Shown: positions 43,990-53,976, counted from the first letter of the stretch. The stretch: DNA of 64,000 bases from JAKAIY01 sp963809385 (GCA_963809385.1 CAWEJL010000002.1:620001-684000), one strand, 5' to 3'. Made by a program: numbers and translations. The notes: a model not told the origin generated them from the sequence alone.

Positions 43990-46702
43990 ATGGAGACTGA
44001 GACAACCACCCAGCGGCGCGCGGCGCGCGCCAGCGCCAGCCCTCCTGATGCGACGGCGCCCGGCGTTGACGCGGATGTCACAGCCATCTCCACAACCAGT
44101 GATGCGCCAGCCGTGACGCCCCGTCCTCGCGCGCGGCGTGGCGCCAGCCGCGGCCACCCGCGCGAGAGCGGTGTCACCGGCCTGGCCGAGCGAGCGCGAC
44201 TCGCCTCCAGCGGATTCGCCACCCCGCTGCTCGACCCACTCTTCAGCGCGCTACCGGCGATGCGGCACGCGCTGCTGAACCGCGCGCTGGATGACGCGCT
44301 GCGCGTGGCGGGCGCCCAGCTTGGCGCGAGCCTGGCGCCCAGCGTCGTTCAGTTCTGGATCGCCGATCCGGGCGTGTGGGGCGGCGAGACCGATCGTGTC
44401 GGCGGGCTAGAGCTCTTCCCGACGCTACGCGCGCGCGTCACCGTCACCGCCGCGCGCGCGCGGGGCGCGGGCGGGCAAGGTGAGCCGCCAGGCGGGCCAG
44501 GGGGCGCGTTGCCGCCGGGCGTCATCATAACCCGCGAGGCCATCGCCACTGATCCGCTGATCGAAGAGGTCGCCTCCGCCCGCCGCGCGATCATCCTGAA
44601 CGACGCCGACGCGCATGCGCTGGCGCGGGCCTGGCTGCCCCGGCTAGGCGATGTCTCTGGGCAGGGGGCGCCGGGTGAGATGGTGATCGGCACGCTGCTG
44701 GCGCTGCCGCTGCGCGCGCGCGGGCAGTTCCTCGGCGTCATGGCTATCGCCTCGCGGCCACGACTGGCGCCACGCCAGCTCACCGCGCTGGAGGAGCTGG
44801 GTGACTTGGTGGCGCTGGCCGCCGACCGCGACCGCCTGCTGAGCTATTCGCGGACGCAGGAGGCGCTGGCGCAGACGATGATACGCAACGCGCCGGTGGC
44901 GATGGCGCTGCTGACAGGCGCCGAGCACGTCATCGCGCTGGCCAATCCAGCGTTCTTCGAGCTGATCAGCGTGGAGGAGAGCGCGCTGGCGCTAGGCTTG
45001 CCGCTGGCGGATGTGATCCCCGAAAGCTCGCGGCGTCTCTCGCTGGCGTTGCGCCTCGACGCGGTCTATCAGGGGTCGGAGCCGCAGGCGATGGTCGAAT
45101 TGCCGATTACGCTGGCGCGCGGCGAGACATACTGGAATGTCACCACATCGCCGGTGATCGGCGAGGGCGAGGTCATCGGCGGCGTACTGGTGGCGGCGGT
45201 GGATGTCAGCCATCAGGTGGCGGCGCGCCACCGCGCCCAGGAGTCCGCCGACGTGGCGCAGGAGCGCATCGGCCAGATGATGGCGCTGCACGCCACGTCG
45301 CTCGCCACCGCCAGCCAGCTCGGCGCCGACCCGCGCGAGCTGCTGGCCAGCATCCTGCGCCGCTCGATCAGCCTGCTGGAGGCGCGCGCTGGGGTGATCT
45401 ACGCCCGCGCGCCGCGCCGCGATGAGCTGGAGGTCGTCGTCTCGCAGGGGCTGCGCGCCGACTACACAGGCGCCCGCGTGCGCCTGGGACAGGGGCTGGC
45501 CGGCAGCGTCGCGCGGTCGGGGCAGGGCCGTGTAGTCGCCGACTATCGCGCCGATCCCGAGCAGGCTGGCGTCTATGACGATGAGAGCTTCACGGCGATC
45601 ATCTCCGTGCCGCTGATCCATCACAATCAGGTCGTCGGCGTGCTGGATGTGCTGGATGACGCCGGGCGCCGCGCCTTCACCGATGACGATCTCTGGCTGC
45701 TGGAGCTCTTCGCCGCGCAGGCCGCGCAGGCGATGGAGAATGCGCGCATGTTCGTCGAGCTGGAGGTGGCGCTGCGCAAGCAGCGCGAGCTCGACCGCAT
45801 GAAGGATGACTTCATCGCTACCGCCTCGCACGAGCTACGGACGCCGCTGACGGGCGTGAAGGGCTTCCTGGATCTGCTGCTGAACTATCCCGCCGCGCAG
45901 GCCGACCCGCTGGTGGCGGAATTCGTGCGCCAGGCGGCGAATTCGGCGACCGAGCTGGAGGATATCGCCGAGCGGCTGCTCCAGACCTCGCGGCTGGATA
46001 CGGGCCGGCTGGGGCTGCGCGCCGCGCCCGCGCCGCTGGCGGCGGTGGTCGAGGAGTCGCTGCGAGCCTTCCGCGCGCTGGACAGCGCGCAAGGTGGCAA
46101 GCGCCAGATCGAGATGGACGTGCCAGCTGGCGTGATGGTGATGGCCGACAAGGGCCGGCTGAAGGAGACGCTGGACAACCTGATCTCCAACGCCCTGAAG
46201 TACAGCCCCAACGGCGGGCGAGTGCGCGTGCTGTGGACGCCCGCCGTCTTCGAGCCACTGGACGGCGCCGAGCCGGAAGCGCCCAGTGAGGCCAATGAGC
46301 CGCTCGCCGCCGATGAGCGCCCGACGGTGATTCTCCACACGCTCTCCGCCGCGGATGACGACGAGGCGGAGAGCTACCGTTCGACCCGACAGCGATCCGT
46401 GCGCGCCCTCATCCGCCGTGGTGGAGGCGGCGCAACGGCGCGGCTATTCCGCCGTGCTGGTCTGCGATGAGGGTATGGGCATCCCGGATGAGGAGCGCGG
46501 CCACCTGTTTGGCCGCTTCTCGCGGCTGGAGTCGGCGCGTGTCAGCCAGATTCGCGGCGCGGGCCTGGGCCTCTACATCTGCCGCCAGACGATGCGCGCG
46601 ATGGGCGGCGATGTCTGGCTGCATGGCAGTACGCCGGGGCGCGGCAGCATCTTCGCCTTCGCGCTGCCCGACGCCGCTGACCATTCCGGCGAGGACGAGT
46701 GA
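43990..46702 (+). CDS. GAF/PAS sensor histidine kinase, one frame break
   Basis: About 900 residues, no membrane helix. Order: basic Ala-rich start, GAF-like domain (GEMVIGTLLALPLRARGQFLG), PAS (NAPVAMALLTGAEHVIALANP), second GAF (VRLGQGLAGSVARSGQGRVVADYR), then HisKA with the phospho-accepting His in ATASHELRTPLTGVKGF. The ATPase N box is NLISNALKYSPNGG; an apparent extra base near 46390-46430 shifts to the frame carrying the G boxes VCDEGMGIPDEE and GAGLGLYICRQT. An ATG at 43939 is also open. A methyltransferase gene is coupled downstream; no response regulator is nearby. Confidence 0.9.
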
Positions 46703-47514
46703 CCACGCCAGCCGCTGACAACGCGCGCGCAGCCCGGCTCCGTCAGCGCCTGGCGCGCCGCTACGCCCTGCGTGACATCTCCGTAGCCCTCGATGGTCTG
46801 CCCCGTCCACTCACCATCGCCGCGCCCGCCGACCCCGACGCGCCGCTGGACGAGATGGCGGCGGAGCAGGCGCGCCATTCGGGCGTCCAGGCCGCGCCCG
46901 CCAGCGGGGCAGACGCCAGCGGATCGGGCGCGGCGGCGTCCTCGGCCCGCGCGACCATCGCTGAGGGCGCGCACCTGCCCTACTGGGCGCTGCTCTGGCC
47001 CAGCGGCCTGGCGCTGGCGGAGGCGCTGCTGGCGGAGCCGGAGGCCGTGCGGGGCCGCGTGACGCTGGAGCTGGGCTGCGGCCTCGGCGCGACGGCGGCG
47101 GTGGCGGCCATGCTCGGCGCGCGCCTGACGGTCAGCGACCTCTTCCCTGACGCGCTGCTCTTCGCGGGCTACAACACCCTGCGCCACGCGGGCTGCGTTC
47201 CGCGACGGATGCTGGTGAACTGGCGCACACCCGCCGGACGCGCCGCGCTGCTGGCCTCCGCGCCCTACGAGACGCTACTCGCGGCGGATGTGCTCTACGA
47301 GCCGGACGACATCGAGCCGCTGCTCGCGCTGGTCCCCGCGCTGCTCGCCCCCGGCGGGACGTTCTGGCTGGCCGAGCCAGGTCGCCGCGCCTCGCACGCC
47401 TTCGTCGAGGCTACCCTCGCCTGCGCCTGGCCCCACACTGTCACCACCTACCAGCGTCCCTGGCCACCCGACGGCGACACCGTGCGGGTGAGCGTCCATC
47501 GGTTTGCGTTTTGA
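46699..47514 (+). CDS. Class I SAM-dependent methyltransferase (lysine-methyltransferase-like)
   Basis: 271 residues. LPYWALLWPSGLALAEALL is the hallmark before motif I in the METTL/PF10294-like protein methyltransferases; motif I is VTLELGCGLGATAAVAAM, motif II SDLFPDALLFAGYN, and AADVLYEPDDIEPL the post-motif. A target such as a ribosomal or electron-transfer protein Lys is plausible by family, but not shown here. Residues 55-85 are an Ala/Gly/Ser linker. The start is GTG 46699, sharing bases with the kinase stop (GTGA), so translation is coupled. Confidence 0.87.
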   Translation: MTTPAADNARAARLRQRLARRYALRDISVALDGLPRPLTIAAPADPDAPLDEMAAEQARHSGVQAAPASGADASGSGAAASSARATIAEGAHLPYWALLWPSGLALAEALLAEPEAVRGRVTLELGCGLGATAAVAAMLGARLTVSDLFPDALLFAGYNTLRHAGCVPRRMLVNWRTPAGRAALLASAPYETLLAADVLYEPDDIEPLLALVPALLAPGGTFWLAEPGRRASHAFVEATLACAWPHTVTTYQRPWPPDGDTVRVSVHRFAF

Positions 47515-47777
47515 ATCGTGGAAAAGTTCCCAGAAACAGGCGGTTTGGTCGGGGCTGGCAGCGGCAAGATGGCTACTTTGCAAAGCCCCACTGGTAACAG
47601 CGACCGCGTGATACGAATCGCCGCGCGCTAGCGCCAGCGTGACCGTCGAGTTGCGCCGATCTTGGAATACATCTTGCGAGCATTCTGTGCGCAATCAGCC
47701 ATGAGCTGAACGCAGTCGCGAGGCCGCCCCCTCCGTTTCTGTTCGGCCCGCGACCCGCTGGAAAACAGGGGAAGTCA

Positions 47778-48449
47778 ATGAGTGCGCCACTTTCGCCACA
47801 AGCTCAGATCGATATCGGCGAAGCCTTTAGCTTCGTCTTCCGCTCGCGCAACTGGTTCGGACGCCTGGCAGTTGGCGCCCTCTGCCTGTTCTTCTTCTGG
47901 CTGCTCTTCATTCCACTTTTTATCTTGCTCGGATATTTCATAGAAACCGCGCGGGCCATCAGCCGCGGCGAGCGCGAGCTACCGCCCTGGAACAATATCG
48001 GCCAAAAGCTGAGTGAAGGCTTCATCCTGGCTGTGGTGCTCTTCATCTGGGATTTGCCCGGATCGATTCTATCCTCCTCGGGGGGCGGTGTGCATTGCGT
48101 GGGTACGTCCTGCACCTACACGCCCACCAATGCCCTCGCTCCCATCGGCGGCCTCTACACGCTGCTTCTTGGCCTGCTGACGGCCGCGATCTGGAGCCAG
48201 TTCCTGGAGGGTGGCTTTGCGGCCGCCTTTGATTTCCGGGCCATCTTTCGACGGGCTGGCATGCAACCGGGAATGACGGTTCTGGTCTGGCTGATGGCTA
48301 TTGTGGCTGGCATCATTGGGGCGCTCGGGGTGATCCTGCTCGTGATTGGGGTGCTCTTCACCCTGCCCTACGCTTTCGCGGTCAATGCCCACTTATACGG
48401 CCAGTTCAAACAGCTGACGCAAAGCGCGACCACGGCCACAACCGGCTAA
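47778..48449 (+). CDS. DUF4013 family membrane protein
   Basis: 223 residues with about five hydrophobic helices. IDIGEAFSFVFRSRNWFGRLAVGALCLFF and GYFIETARAISRGERELPPWNNIGQKLSEGF match the DUF4013 pattern (an RxxxRGE...LPPW motif in the loop after helix one). Function unknown in all members. GGGGAAG eight bases before ATG 47778. It is monocistronic; the 263 bases upstream contain no recognised element. Confidence 0.85.
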   Translation: MSAPLSPQAQIDIGEAFSFVFRSRNWFGRLAVGALCLFFFWLLFIPLFILLGYFIETARAISRGERELPPWNNIGQKLSEGFILAVVLFIWDLPGSILSSSGGGVHCVGTSCTYTPTNALAPIGGLYTLLLGLLTAAIWSQFLEGGFAAAFDFRAIFRRAGMQPGMTVLVWLMAIVAGIIGALGVILLVIGVLFTLPYAFAVNAHLYGQFKQLTQSATTATTG

Positions 48450-48483
48450 CGCCCTCGGTCCCTCGCCAGGCGCGCCGCGGCGC

Positions 48484-48696
48484 CTCGATCTCACCATCCC
48501 GCCTGACATACTGGAGCGCCTGCGTTACCGCTCACGCCGCCGCGAGCGCAACCTGAACAAAAGGAGATCTGCAACGGTCGCCTGGTAGGCTCAATAGGCA
48601 GGCGTGCAGGGCATCTACCGCCTGAGCGAGGCCTCACAGCGCGAGTTCGAAGCGCTGATCGCGGGCGCGCCTGCAATTCGCGAGTACGATCATTAA
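48484..48696 (+). pseudogene. Fragments resembling antitoxin coding sequence
   Basis: One open stretch ending at 48588 reads LDLTIPPDILERLRYRSRRR plus ERNLN, in the style of a ribbon-helix-helix antitoxin; a second, 48604-48696 in another frame, reads VQGIYRLSEASQREFEALIA and stops. Neither has a proper start or partner. They run into the end of the minus-strand PIN gene, so this may be a decayed toxin-antitoxin locus. Weak call based on style only. Confidence 0.35.
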
Positions 48697-49124
48697 GAGT
48701 TATGTCCGTACTGAAGCAGAAATTCCGCTGGCTTTAGAATGGGAATATCGCGGAATGGATGAAGCGTGAGCAGGTCATTATCTCCGCTCACGACGCATGT
48801 CGCCTGACCGTTCACCGCCAGTTCCAATACATGATCATCTTTGGGGTCGCGACACACCACGATGCGCTCGACAACGTCTACGAGCGCCGAATCGCGGATG
48901 AGCGCGGCCAGGAATAAATCGCGCTCATCGCGAGGGAGATACCTATCAAATTTGGGACGGCTGAGAACAGTTCGCAATTCATTGAGCAGGTCGAGTGAGG
49001 TAAGGATTGCGCCATGTTCTCCCGCCCAGGTCAGCGCCTGGGCAGGGATTGAATTGGGCATGAGAAGCCCACTGACCAGCGCATTGGTATCGAAAACAAA
49101 GCGCAATTCAAGAGGCTGGCTCAT
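48693..49124 (-). CDS. PIN domain toxin (PilT N-terminus family)
   Basis: 143 residues. Acidic sites of the PIN nuclease fold: FVFDTNALVSGLL, LLNELRTVLSRPKF, VCRDPKDDHVLELAV and VVSGDNDLLTL. This is the COG1569-like group of putative toxin components. The ATG at 49124 has CAGGAG ten bases upstream and overlaps the preceding small gene by 17 bases. The likely antitoxin is that upstream gene. The pair is directly downstream of mfd on the same strand. Confidence 0.9.
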   Translation of the reverse strand: MSQPLELRFVFDTNALVSGLLMPNSIPAQALTWAGEHGAILTSLDLLNELRTVLSRPKFDRYLPRDERDLFLAALIRDSALVDVVERIVVCRDPKDDHVLELAVNGQATCVVSGDNDLLTLHPFRDIPILKPAEFLLQYGHNS

Positions 49125-49341
49125 CCAGAATCTCCTGTAAGATTTCTGGAGTCAGTCCGCGTTCGCGGGCGCGCTCGCCGAGCATGCGCATAACCTCGGC
49201 AAGCGGTGGAATTGAGGCAGGCGCCGCGAGGAGTTGCAGGGCAAGCAGCGCCTCTAGCTTTCGCCGCTCTTCGGGCGAAGCGGCGTTGAAGATGCGCGCC
49301 GCCTCTTCGCCAACCCGAATGGTGATCGTGTCTGTGTCCAT
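49108..49341 (-). CDS. Probable antitoxin of the PIN toxin
   Basis: 77 residues: MDTDTITIRVGEEAARIFNA, then SPEERRKLEALLALQLL and LTPEILQEILDEP. The short beta strand followed by helices is the pattern of ribbon-helix-helix-type antitoxins paired with COG1569 PIN proteins. AGGAG nine bases before ATG 49341. Its end overlaps the PIN start. It begins 42 bases after the mfd stop, so readthrough from mfd may feed the module. Confidence 0.8.
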   Translation of the reverse strand: MDTDTITIRVGEEAARIFNAASPEERRKLEALLALQLLAAPASIPPLAEVMRMLGERARERGLTPEILQEILDEPAS

Positions 49342-49382
49342 GATGTGTTCTCCTGCCACCTGGCTTGCGTGGCAAGTTGGGC

Positions 49383-52300
49383 CTATGCCCGCATTGTACG
49401 CGCCACAGCGCCATGCGGGCAAGCACCACTCACCCTTGCTACCGCGCCGCGCCGCCTGACGCCGTACGCCACGCGGCTGGAGCCGACGATGACGGGCAAC
49501 AGCTCGCGTAGCTCCCGCAGGAAGGCGGTCTGGCCCTCGGCGAAGCGGCGGCGGGGCAGGCGCACCTCGCCAAGCTGCACGCGCGCGTCGGTCTTGTAGC
49601 GCTTGTAGAGCGCGACGCGGTCGGGGGCGATGGTGCGCTTGATCTTGAACGTCACCTCGCCGTCGCGCGCGCTGACGCCCTCGACGCCCAGCGCCGCCGC
49701 CTCGGTCTTCAGCTGCGTCACCGCCAGCAGGTTGGCCACCGGCTCCGGCGGCGGGCCGAAGCGGTCGGCCAGCTCGGCGGCCATCGCCTCCGCCTGCTCG
49801 GGCCGCTCCAGGTTGGCCATGCGCTGGTAGACGTTCATCTTCAGCGCGCGGTCGTTGATGTACTCGTCGGGGATGTAGGCGTTGACCGGCAGCTCCAGCG
49901 TCACCGGCGCGGGCCGCTGGACCGTCTCCGGGCGCTTGCCCTCCATCTCGGCGACAGCCTCCGCCAGCAGCCGGGTGTACAGCTCGAAGCCGACGGAGTT
50001 CATGAAGCCCGACTGCTCGGCGCCCAGCAGGTTGCCCGCGCCGCGTATCTCCAGGTCCTTCATCGCGATGCGGAAGCCCGCGCCCAGCTCGGTCGCCTCG
50101 AAGATCGCGCGCAGCCGCTTCTCCTGCACCGGCGTCAGCTGCGCGCCCTTCTGATAGAGGAAGTAGGAGTAGGCCTGGTTGGCGGCGCGCCCGACGCGTC
50201 CGCGCAGCTGGTAGAGCTGTGAGAGGCCGAAGTAGGCGGCGTTGTTGACGATGATCGTGTTGGCGTTGGGGATGTCCAGGCCGTTCTCGATGATCGTCGT
50301 CGAGATCAGCACGTTCGCCTCGCCCGCTGAGAAGTCCAGCATCACCTGCTCTAGCTGGTCCTCACGCATCTGGCCGTGGCCGACGACGAACTTCGCCTCC
50401 GGCACGAGCCGCCGCAGCCGGTCCGCCAGCGCCTGGATGCCCTTCACGCGGTTGTGGACGAAGTAGACCTGGCCGCCGCGATCGATCTCGCGCAGAATCA
50501 CCTCGCGGATCAGCGCGTCGTCGAACTCGCGAATGTACGTGCGGATCGGCAGGCGCTCCTGCGGCGGCGTCTCGATCACGCTCATGTCGCGCACCTCGGC
50601 CAGCGCCATGTAGAGCGTGCGCGGGATCGGCGTCGCGGAGAGCGTCAGCACGTCCACCTCGGCGCGCATCTGCTTCAGCCGCTCCTTGTGGGCGACGCCG
50701 AAGCGCTGCTCCTCGTCAATCACCAGCAGGCCCAGGTTCTTGAAAACGATGTCTTTCTGCAAGATGCGGTGCGTGCCGATGACGATGTCCACCGATCCCT
50801 CCGCCAGGTCGCGGATGGTCTCCTTCTGCTCTTTCTCCGAGCGGAAGCGGCTGAGCAATTCGACGCGCACGGGATAGGGCTTGAGGCGCTGGCTGAAGGT
50901 GTTGAAGTGCTGGAGCGCCAGAATGGTGGTCGGCGCGAGGATCGCCACCTGCCGCTGGTCCAGCACGGCCTTGAATGCCGCGCGCAGGGCGACCTCGGTT
51001 TTGCCATAGCCGACATCACCGCAGACCAGCCGGTCCATCGGGCGGGCGCGCTCCATGTCGGCCTTCACGTCACTGATGGCGCGCTCCTGATCGGGCGTCT
51101 CCTGGTAGGGGAAGCCTTCCTCCATCTCGCGCAGCCACGGCTGGTCCTCGTCCGACGGGAAGGGGTGGCCCTGGACCGTCTCGCGCACGCTGTAGAGTCG
51201 CAGCAAGTCCGCCGCGATGTCGCGGGCGCTCTCCTTGGCGCGCTGGGTGGCGCGCGCCCAGTCGGCCCCGCCCAGGCGGCTGAGGGACGGTGTGGCGTCG
51301 CCCATGCCGATGTAGCGCGTCACCTGATCGAGCTGGTCGGTGGGGATGTAGAGCTTGTCCGTGCCAGCGTAGGCAATCAGCAGGTACTCGCGCTCGACGT
51401 CGCCGCTGGCCAGCTTGACCAGCCCATCGAAGCGTCCGATGCCGTGGTCCTGATGCACGACGAAGTCGCCGGGCCGTAGCTCCGCCAGGAACGCCGCCGG
51501 GGTAGTCGAGCGGCGCCGCTGCTCGCCATGCCGCGCCCAGCCGAAGACCTCCGTATCGGTGAAGACCGTAAGCGCCATCGTGCGGCTGTGCCAGCCCTCC
51601 GGGAAGCGGCCATGCACGACCGTCAGCGTCCCTGGCTCTGGCGCGTCGGGCAGAGTGGTCTGCGGCGAGACGAGCACGACATTGGCCCGCCCCAGCAGCG
51701 CCTCATCGCCGAAGACCTCGCAGAGCCGCCGCGCCTGGAGGCTGACGATCACCACCCGCTGCCGCTCGTCCAGCAGGCGGCGGACATCGTGGGCGAAGGC
51801 CCGCAACCGTCCGCCGTAGGACTGCGCGGGCGTCAGGTCGGGCGCCAGCGCGCCGCCCAGCCCGTCTGCGCCGCGCTGCTCGTCCGTGAGCAGCGCGGCG
51901 AAGCTTGCCTGAGGGCGCGCCGCGATGCGCGGCTCCAGCCAGGCCCACGGCAGGAACGCAGGCGCCAGGCCGTGCGGGTTCTCGCCGTCACGCTCCAGGC
52001 GGTCGCGCGCCGCTTCGCCTTGCTCCGCCAGCGTTTCGGCGACAACGCGCGGGGCGTCCTCCTCGCCGAGGATGATGTAGCCACCCTCCGGCAGGTAGCC
52101 GAGGATCGAGGCTGGCTCGTGCAGGTAGGGCAGGTAATAGGCGATGTCCTCGAAGGACTGGCCCGCGCCGAGCGCCTCCACATCGGCCTGCCAGCGTGCG
52201 CGGGCGTCGGGGTTCAAGCCGATGGTGTCCAGCGCCGCTAGCCGCCGCGCCGCCTCAGGGCCGCGCGTGGCCAGCGCCTCACGCGCGGGGGTGATCAGCG

Positions 52301-52991
52301 CGACGGGAATCTGGTTCAGCGAGCGCTGCGTCTCCGGGTCGAATGTACGGATGGACTCGATCTCGTCGCCGAAGAACTCGATGCGCGCGGGCCGCTCCAT
52401 CGCCGGGGAGAAGACGTCAATGATGCCGCCGCGATGCGTGCAGTTGCCGGGGTCTTCAACTTCGGCCTCGAAGTCGTAGCCCAGCGCCATCAGCCGCCGC
52501 AGCACGCTATGTGGATCGCTCCGGTCGCCGGGGCGTATCTCCATCAGCGCGGCGCGGAACTCCTCCGGCGGCATGACGGGCTGGGTGAGCGCGCGCGCGG
52601 AGCAGACGACAATCGCCGGGCCGCTGGCATGCCCCGACAGCAGGATCAGCGCGTTCATGCGCGCCTTGATCGTGTCGCGGTCCGCGAGCAGCCGCTCGCT
52701 GGGCAGCGCGTCGAGGGCCGGGAAGGCGCGCACTGGGAACGAGCCGCTGGCCAGCGCGTTCAGCGCCTGCGCCGCCGGCTCGACCTGGTCATCGTCGCGG
52801 GTGACGTAGAGCAGCGGCGCCGCCAACTCATACGCCAGCCCGGCGACGAGGTATGGGCGCGCGGGCGCGCTGACCCCCGCGATGACCGGCGCGGCGCCCG
52901 TCCGAGCGGCCAGCCGCTCGCGCAGACGGCGCGGCTCAGGCCGGCCCTCCAGCAATGTGAGCAGACCACGCAGCGACACAGGCGACCTCAC
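49383..52991 (-). CDS. mfd: Transcription-repair coupling factor
   Basis: ATP-dependent translocase that displaces stalled RNA polymerase and recruits UvrA. 1202 residues. The N-terminal UvrB-like module (EDPGNCTHRGGIIDVFSP, RIEFFGDEIESIRTFDP) is followed by the polymerase-interacting domain (PGDFVVHQDHGIGRFDGL), then the RecG-like motor: Walker A GDVGYGKTEVALRA, DEEQ in LVIDEEQRFGV, TLSATPIPRTLYMAL and QLRGRVGRA. GTG 52991 opens inside dispersed repeat copy D; another GTG at 52979 (VSLRGLLTLLEG) may be the ancestral start. pth lies upstream; a PIN module follows. Confidence 0.97.
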   Translation of the reverse strand: MRSPVSLRGLLTLLEGRPEPRRLRERLAARTGAAPVIAGVSAPARPYLVAGLAYELAAPLLYVTRDDDQVEPAAQALNALASGSFPVRAFPALDALPSERLLADRDTIKARMNALILLSGHASGPAIVVCSARALTQPVMPPEEFRAALMEIRPGDRSDPHSVLRRLMALGYDFEAEVEDPGNCTHRGGIIDVFSPAMERPARIEFFGDEIESIRTFDPETQRSLNQIPVALITPAREALATRGPEAARRLAALDTIGLNPDARARWQADVEALGAGQSFEDIAYYLPYLHEPASILGYLPEGGYIILGEEDAPRVVAETLAEQGEAARDRLERDGENPHGLAPAFLPWAWLEPRIAARPQASFAALLTDEQRGADGLGGALAPDLTPAQSYGGRLRAFAHDVRRLLDERQRVVIVSLQARRLCEVFGDEALLGRANVVLVSPQTTLPDAPEPGTLTVVHGRFPEGWHSRTMALTVFTDTEVFGWARHGEQRRRSTTPAAFLAELRPGDFVVHQDHGIGRFDGLVKLASGDVEREYLLIAYAGTDKLYIPTDQLDQVTRYIGMGDATPSLSRLGGADWARATQRAKESARDIAADLLRLYSVRETVQGHPFPSDEDQPWLREMEEGFPYQETPDQERAISDVKADMERARPMDRLVCGDVGYGKTEVALRAAFKAVLDQRQVAILAPTTILALQHFNTFSQRLKPYPVRVELLSRFRSEKEQKETIRDLAEGSVDIVIGTHRILQKDIVFKNLGLLVIDEEQRFGVAHKERLKQMRAEVDVLTLSATPIPRTLYMALAEVRDMSVIETPPQERLPIRTYIREFDDALIREVILREIDRGGQVYFVHNRVKGIQALADRLRRLVPEAKFVVGHGQMREDQLEQVMLDFSAGEANVLISTTIIENGLDIPNANTIIVNNAAYFGLSQLYQLRGRVGRAANQAYSYFLYQKGAQLTPVQEKRLRAIFEATELGAGFRIAMKDLEIRGAGNLLGAEQSGFMNSVGFELYTRLLAEAVAEMEGKRPETVQRPAPVTLELPVNAYIPDEYINDRALKMNVYQRMANLERPEQAEAMAAELADRFGPPPEPVANLLAVTQLKTEAAALGVEGVSARDGEVTFKIKRTIAPDRVALYKRYKTDARVQLGEVRLPRRRFAEGQTAFLRELRELLPVIVGSSRVAYGVRRRGAVARVSGACPHGAVARTMRA

Positions 52992-53024
52992 CCCCTACCC
53001 CCTCTCCCACGGGGAGAGGGGGAA
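52984..53024. repeat. Dispersed palindromic repeat, copy D (half unit at mfd start)
   Basis: GACCTCACCCCCTACCCCCT then a CTCTCCCAC/GGGGAGAGGG hairpin: one hairpin unit of the family, overlapping the first codons of mfd. A second palindrome, CCCGCGCAGGCGGG, follows at about 53036-53049. Confidence 0.8.
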
Positions 53025-53110
53025 CACGTTTCAGCCCGCGCAGGCGGGCTTCGCGGCCGCAGCCCCTAGCCGCGGCTTCAGACGCCCGGCGGTTATCCCC
53101 GCCGATGGCT

Positions 53111-53779
53111 CTATCCGTTGAAGCGGTTCATCGCCGCCTCGGCGCCTTCCAGCGCCCAGGCGAGCGCCGCGTCCGCCGCGCGCTCGATGGCGGCGTCCAG
53201 CGCGATGCGCTCGTCGCCGCGCGGCGGACTGAGCAGAAAATCCACGTTCGCGTCGCGGCCATGCGCCGGGCGCCCGATGCCAATCTTGAGCCGGGCGAAG
53301 TCCGTCGTTCCCAGCAGCTTGATGGTGGACTCCAGGCCGTGCTGCCCGCCCGCCGCGCCGCGCGCCCGCAGGCGCGCCTTGCCCAGCGGCAGGTCGAGGT
53401 CATCGCAGACCACCAGCAGGTCGCGGCGGTCGAGCTTATAGAAGCGCATCAGTTCGCTGACCGAGACGCCGCTCTCATTCATGTAGGTCTGCGGCTTGGC
53501 CAGCAGCAGCTTCTCCTCGCGGATGACTGGCTCCGCGGGCGGCGGCGGCGCGGGCGGCGGCGCGTCGGACGCGCCTTCTGGGCGCGCGGCGGGGACGGCG
53601 GGGCGCGGCGGCGTAATAGTGGCGCGGTAGAGTCCGCTGGCGACCATCGCCTTGCCGCGCCCGACCTCCCACGACCATTTCAAGCGGCGCGCCAGCTCAT
53701 CGGCGACATCGAAGCCCACATTGTGGCGCGTGTGGGCGTACCGCGCTCCCGGATTCCCCAGCCCAACGATCAGCTTCAC
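53111..53779 (-). CDS. pth: Peptidyl-tRNA hydrolase with a Pro/Ala insertion
   Basis: Recycles peptidyl-tRNA released from stalled ribosomes. KLIVGLGNPGARYAHTRHNVGFDVADEL contains the catalytic His (HNVGF) and Asn10 site; KPQTYMNESGVSV, VVCDDLDLPLGKARLRARGAAGGQHGL and RLKIGIGRP complete the family. At 222 residues it is about 30 longer than usual because residues 57-87 are a Pro/Ala/Arg linker (PPPAPPPPAEP) between the second strand and KLLLAKP. The start at 53779 is standard. mfd lies downstream with a gap of about 120 bases, a common gene order. Confidence 0.96.
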   Translation of the reverse strand: MKLIVGLGNPGARYAHTRHNVGFDVADELARRLKWSWEVGRGKAMVASGLYRATITPPRPAVPAARPEGASDAPPPAPPPPAEPVIREEKLLLAKPQTYMNESGVSVSELMRFYKLDRRDLLVVCDDLDLPLGKARLRARGAAGGQHGLESTIKLLGTTDFARLKIGIGRPAHGRDANVDFLLSPPRGDERIALDAAIERAADAALAWALEGAEAAMNRFNG

Positions 53780-53976
53780 GCTCAGTTACGCTCCACACTC
53801 AACCCGCTCGCGCACAACAGCAAACCGGGCGGCCGCCAGCGCGACCCCCCATCGGCGCGCCGCCAAACCGGCGCGGCCATCTCTGAGTGTACCACGCGCC
53901 GCCGCCCGCATGGGACTGACGGCGCGCCGGCCTTCCGCCTGCCGTGCGACGGCCATTCATGGCCGCGCCTCGCCAG

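Noticed and set aside
8225..46430. Programmed ribosomal frameshifting as explanation for the broken genes
   Set aside because: The sites share no slippery heptamer or following structure, lie in unrelated genes and at random domain positions; a sequencing cause is simpler.
48604..48696. Intact small antitoxin gene
   Set aside because: Thirty codons from a GTG without a ribosome site and out of frame with the preceding similar fragment; more likely a remnant.
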